A stretch of 64,000 nucleotides of DNA, from assembly GCF_949987535.1 (NCBI RefSeq), contig NC_080078.1, positions 50,308,207-50,372,206 of the forward strand, written 5' to 3'. Below the pieces are notes generated by a model, which worked only from the letters and a program-made list of their open reading frames with translations, made no database searches and was not told the DNA's origin. How positions within the stretch are numbered: position 1 is the first letter of the stretch; each line of letters starts with the position of its first letter. The DNA is from Balaenoptera acutorostrata (lineage: Eukaryota; Chordata; Mammalia; Artiodactyla; Balaenopteridae). Of the stretch, positions 60,500-64,000 are shown piece after piece. The translations under genes and the position numbers were made by a program.

Positions 60500-60600
60500 T
60501 CAACTCGATTAGAAGATCCTCAAGGCCTTTATGCCTCCTTGAAACTCCATTACCTAGTGCAGTGACCTATCCATCATATTAGCTTTCAATGAAGATGTGA
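60500..60600 (+). repeat. L2 3' end fragment
   Basis: 'agatcctcaaggcctttatg' and 'cattacctagtgcagtgacc' fit L2. Confidence 0.55.
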
Positions 60601-60630
60601 TAATGATGATGATGATGATGGTGATGATCA
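60596..60630. repeat. (GAT)n simple repeat
   Basis: About nine imperfect GAT/GAT-like units. Confidence 0.85.
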
Positions 60631-60849
60631 CTGCTGTTAAATGATCCTGTCCACTTGAATGAGTACATAGCAACCATTTCCACAGTTGAAAAATAATGCC
60701 ACATGCCTTTTGTAATTTTTTACAGGTCTTTTTAAGGAAGACTTAGAGCTGTGAATATTATTTCCATTGAGCTATAATTTGTTTTAAATGCATACTCTCT
60801 CTCTCTTTTTAATTTTCTAGCACAGAAGGAACAGTATTCTATGGTTATG

Positions 60850-61235
60850 AAACCACATCATTTTCCTCCTAGCCATAAAGGAAGGCCACATTTCTTAGCC
60901 CCCTTGAACTTCAGTAGGGCCACAAAACTGAGTTCTAGTCTATAATCCTAGTCAGCCACACACACCCCCCAAAGGAGGACAGAGAGTAAAGGTCCTGTGG
61001 AACTGTCCTGCTCTCTTGCCTATGCCTGCTGCCAGCAACCTTGAAGCTACAAGGTGGTACAGTCACAAGATAGAAAGAATTTGGTCCCTAATTCACTGCT
61101 TGGAGCACAGCCACCCAACCAAGAATAATCTCACTGAATTAAGCGTGAGCAACAATTAAGATTTTATTGGGTCAAGACATTGGATTCGAGGGGTGTTTGT
61201 TATAACAGCTAAACTACACTGACGCATACATCTAG
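60850..61235 (+). mobile_element. Probable MaLR-type LTR, diverged
   Basis: 'aaggaaggccacatttctta', 'aaggtcctgtggaactgtcc' and a 3' end with 'tgttataacagctaaactac' fit an old MaLR LTR. Family uncertain. Confidence 0.45.
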
Positions 61236-61554
61236 TTCATTCCCAGAATCAACCCTGTGAGACTTTGTCCTGCATCAATACTTTAAATTGATGTCGAAAT
61301 TGAACATTTCTAGCAAAAAAATACATTTCTATAACACCATTAATTCATTTGTTTAGATAGTTCACATTTTCTTCAATCAAATTCACAATATTGTACATTT
61401 AGAGCAATCTTACTACATTTTACTACAAAAATAAAGCTGACTTCTTCAATCTATTGTCTGCAATGTATTTTCCGCCACATCTGCAACAAGCTCTCACAAG
61501 CAAGCTGTGTATATTTGACTCTCTGGGTTTGTTACTTTTGCTCATTCCATCCCT
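61236..61554. other. Unassigned AT-rich
   Basis: No repeat or gene recognised. Confidence 0.4.
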
Positions 61555-63235
61555 CACCTCATTCAGTCATTTATTCAAAAACTCTTTATGAGCACCTGCT
61601 ATGGGCCAGACATTACGCATATCCTGGGGATGCCAAGATAAACAGAATGTGGTCAGGGGAGACAATCACAGCAACACAGTGAGCTCTACAAGAGGGGGTA
61701 TACAAAGTGCATCAAGAACCTGAGAGCTGCTTCTGTAACAACAGTGAAAGGACAGAGGCATTTTTACAAAGGTGGTGACATCCATACTGAATTTTAACAG
61801 GTGAGCAGCAGTTCACAGGTAGAGAAGGAGAAAAAGGGCAGATCAGATATAGGGAGCATGCAAAGGCCCAAAGGTGGGGACCATGGTGTCTTGCAGCATG
61901 ATCCCTATGGCTGGTCTAAGGACTGATTAGCATGACCCCAGAGGTGACTGGACAGCCAACCCAAGTTCAGGAACGATTTTGAGCCAGGCAGCATCAACCT
62001 AATCCAAGAGTGATACATGAGGTTTGTGTTCATGCCTGATTGTTTTACAATCTACATAGTTTAACCCCAAGATTTATGTGGGGCACCTGGCCCAGGCGAG
62101 ATGATTCCTGACATATTTCCATCTAAACTTAGAGGAAGAAATTGCTCAGTCTTCTGTAAGTAAGGGTGGGCCTGGAAGAAGTAGTTAGGCCTCCTGAAGG
62201 TCTACCATGAGGTTCCCTTATTCATGCCTGACTATCCTCTGCTGGGCACCCCCTTGGTGTGGATCTTGTAGCCCATAAGATGCACCTCCATCCATCTTGG
62301 AGAAGATGGCTAGTCTCTCTGCCTTGAGTGCTGACTGTGCTTGACTTCTCTTTGTATCCTAGATTTACCCAAAGATTACTGGTGCCTGGTCTTTCTGCCC
62401 ATCTAAGCCAACAATAATCATTTGCCAATTCAGCAGTTGTGAATAGAACACAGTGTGTTTGGGAAACTACAATTAGCTTGATACAGCTGGGAGTACATTG
62501 GTGATTTGTGAAAGATAATGCAAGAAAAGGAATTCAGGGGCCAGACCATGAATAGTGTTATATACCATGCTAAAGAATTTGCATGTAACCTTGTTAGTCA
62601 AAAGGGAACCCAAGATATGGGTGTGTTATGATAAAAATAGATCTGAAAAAAAAATCTTTCTGTCAGTAAAGGCAAATGTTGTAAGGTAAACCAGCTAGAA
62701 CTCTTGCAAAAATCTGCAGAGATATTTGACTAAAGCGAGGGGTATAACATTCCAAGATATTGAGGGAGTAGAAAAATTTTTTTGATTATTTTAAGTTCAA
62801 AGAGGGAGGAATTGGGGATGAATTCAGGGTTTATTCCTTGATGTGGACAATACAGTGAGCCAAAATTAGGACTAAAACCTGGAAGAAAGGAAAGAGGTGG
62901 GGGTGGGGAAGGTGATGAGTTTAAGTTTAGTATATTAAGTGTGAGAAGCCTCTAAGACTTAAAAGGTGAAAATTGTTGCCAGTCGTAAATGTGGGCTAGA
63001 ATTCAAAACTGACATCTTGGTAGGAGAAATGGATTTGGGAATCATTTGCATACAGAGGTGGGAATCAAAAACTCTGGGTGTTGATTGAACCAAGAGCTAG
63101 AGGGCATGATGGTAAGTCATCCAAGCACAGAATCCTGAGAAAAAGGAGCATTAAAGGATCAGTGGAGAGAGAAGACACCCAGCAGAGACCAAGTGGTCTC
63201 AGGGAGGTGGAGTAGAAGGAGGAACAGATGCTCAC
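61555..63235 (+). repeat. Long ancient interspersed repeat, about 1.7 kb, one family
   Basis: Successive phrases in the order of one widespread ancient repeat: 'ttatgagcacctgctatggg' (61585), 'gcaaaggcccaaaggtgggg' (61860), 'ggggccagaccatgaatagt' (62538), 'ggatttgggaatcatttgca' (63031), 'agcacagaatcctgagaaaa' (63124). Non-coding. 62200-62450 does not fit and may be an insertion. Family name not recalled. Confidence 0.6.
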
Positions 63236-63239
63236 ATAA

Positions 63240-63435
63240 GGACCTTCTCTGGCTCTCCAAATCCTCTTCACCCTTCAAGGCCTGGCTGAAACGCAAAATC
63301 TTCCATAATATGAAGCCTTCACAGACACCCCTCACTCACAGGAATGTTTGCCACCCCCCATTTGCCTCCATCGCCCCATATATCAAATCTGACCTGGCAC
63401 TTTTATCTCCCCACACCAGCTCTTGCAGGAGAGGA
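63240..63435 (+). repeat. L2 3' UTR segment
   Basis: 'cttcaaggcctggctgaaac' and 'atgaagccttcacagacacc' match the L2 3' UTR. Confidence 0.75.
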
Positions 63436-63444
63436 ATATGTCTC

Positions 63445-63830
63445 ATTCAGTGGCAAATGACAAAAAATTCAACCCAAACTGGCTTAAAGAAAAATGAAGG
63501 AGGGGCTAAGTGTGGATTCTGCCTTTAGGTGTGGCAGTCCAAGGATTTCTCTATTTCTTGACTGATTTTCCCTGAGGTAGCTTTATTCTCAGGCAGGCTA
63601 TACCCAAAGATGAACACTGACAGCCTCAGGCTTGCAATTTCTTCAGCAACCCCAGTGGGAAAAGAGGTTCTTATTCATGGTCATTCTCAGCTCTGGTTGG
63701 CTTTCATCAGGTCACCTGCTGATCTTTAACCAATCACAGAGACCAGGGGATATTAGGCTACAATTGGCCAGGCTGGATCACATGACAAGGAAGTGAGAGC
63801 AGAATCAGTTTCACCCTGGGAGGACATTGA
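63445..63830 (-). repeat. Ancient repeat, unnamed
   Basis: 'aacccaaactggcttaaaga', 'cagcaaccccagtgggaaaa' and 'gatcacatgacaaggaagtg' recur in an old mammalian repeat I cannot name; the orientation is a guess. Confidence 0.4.
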
Positions 63831-64000
63831 CACGAACCAAATGACGTGCACCAAGAAAAAAGAAGGATTACCAGAAAAAAAATGGAAATTGATACTGGGT
63901 AAGCAAATAAGAATTTTGTGTAGAGAGGACGGTGCGTGCAATGCCATTCAACAAATAAGTCTTGATTGACTGGTCACAAGCCAAAATTTCCCACTTTGCT
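63831..64000. other. Unassigned window end
   Basis: Nothing recognised. Confidence 0.4.

Overview
The window is nuclear DNA of a placental mammal. The L1 3' ends (for example 11900-12006, 41690-41945, 47820-48010) and the mix of MIR, L2, MER5-type and MLT1 relics point to a cetartiodactyl. I favour a cetacean because the L1 tail at 11930-12006 is the type I associate with dolphins and whales. I saw no ruminant Bov-type SINE, no pig PRE SINE and, unexpectedly, no tRNA-derived CHR SINE. This assignment is from memory of repeat families and was not searched.

I found no host protein-coding exon and no RNA gene that I can support. The only convincing coding sequence belongs to LINE-1. The window looks intergenic or intronic.

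Layout: 1-236 is an L1 3' end with a TA/TG microsatellite. 1052-5531 is an L1 on the minus strand that reaches its own 5' UTR but has lost about 1.45 kb of ORF2, and it carries a perfect 137-bp tandem duplication. 5.5-10.6 kb is mostly unassigned and ends in an endogenous-retrovirus-type LTR. 10671-12006 is an L1 rearranged by twin priming. 12.0-24.0 kb holds a second retroviral-type LTR, a TG microsatellite, a MER2 DNA transposon with TA target duplication, an old L1 tail and several MER5-type relics. 24.0-38.8 kb is dominated by solo MaLR/MLT1-type LTRs, five of them in the same orientation within 10.7 kb. 41.6-42.05 kb is a MER5-type relic split by a short L1. 42169-48020 is a near-complete L1 whose ORF1 has one stop and whose ORF2 has three stops and no frameshift. 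48-64 kb is unique sequence with scattered MIR, L2, MER5 and MLT1 relics and a long ancient repeat.

No new biological system is evident. The most unusual local structures are two perfect short inverted repeats with 5-nt loops (16301-16339 and 38890-38934), which look like template-switch mutations; the twin-primed L1; the 137-bp perfect duplication; and the frame-preserving 483-codon deletion relative to the full copy. All repeat family names are recognised by eye, and most edges of ancient repeats are approximate to tens of bases.
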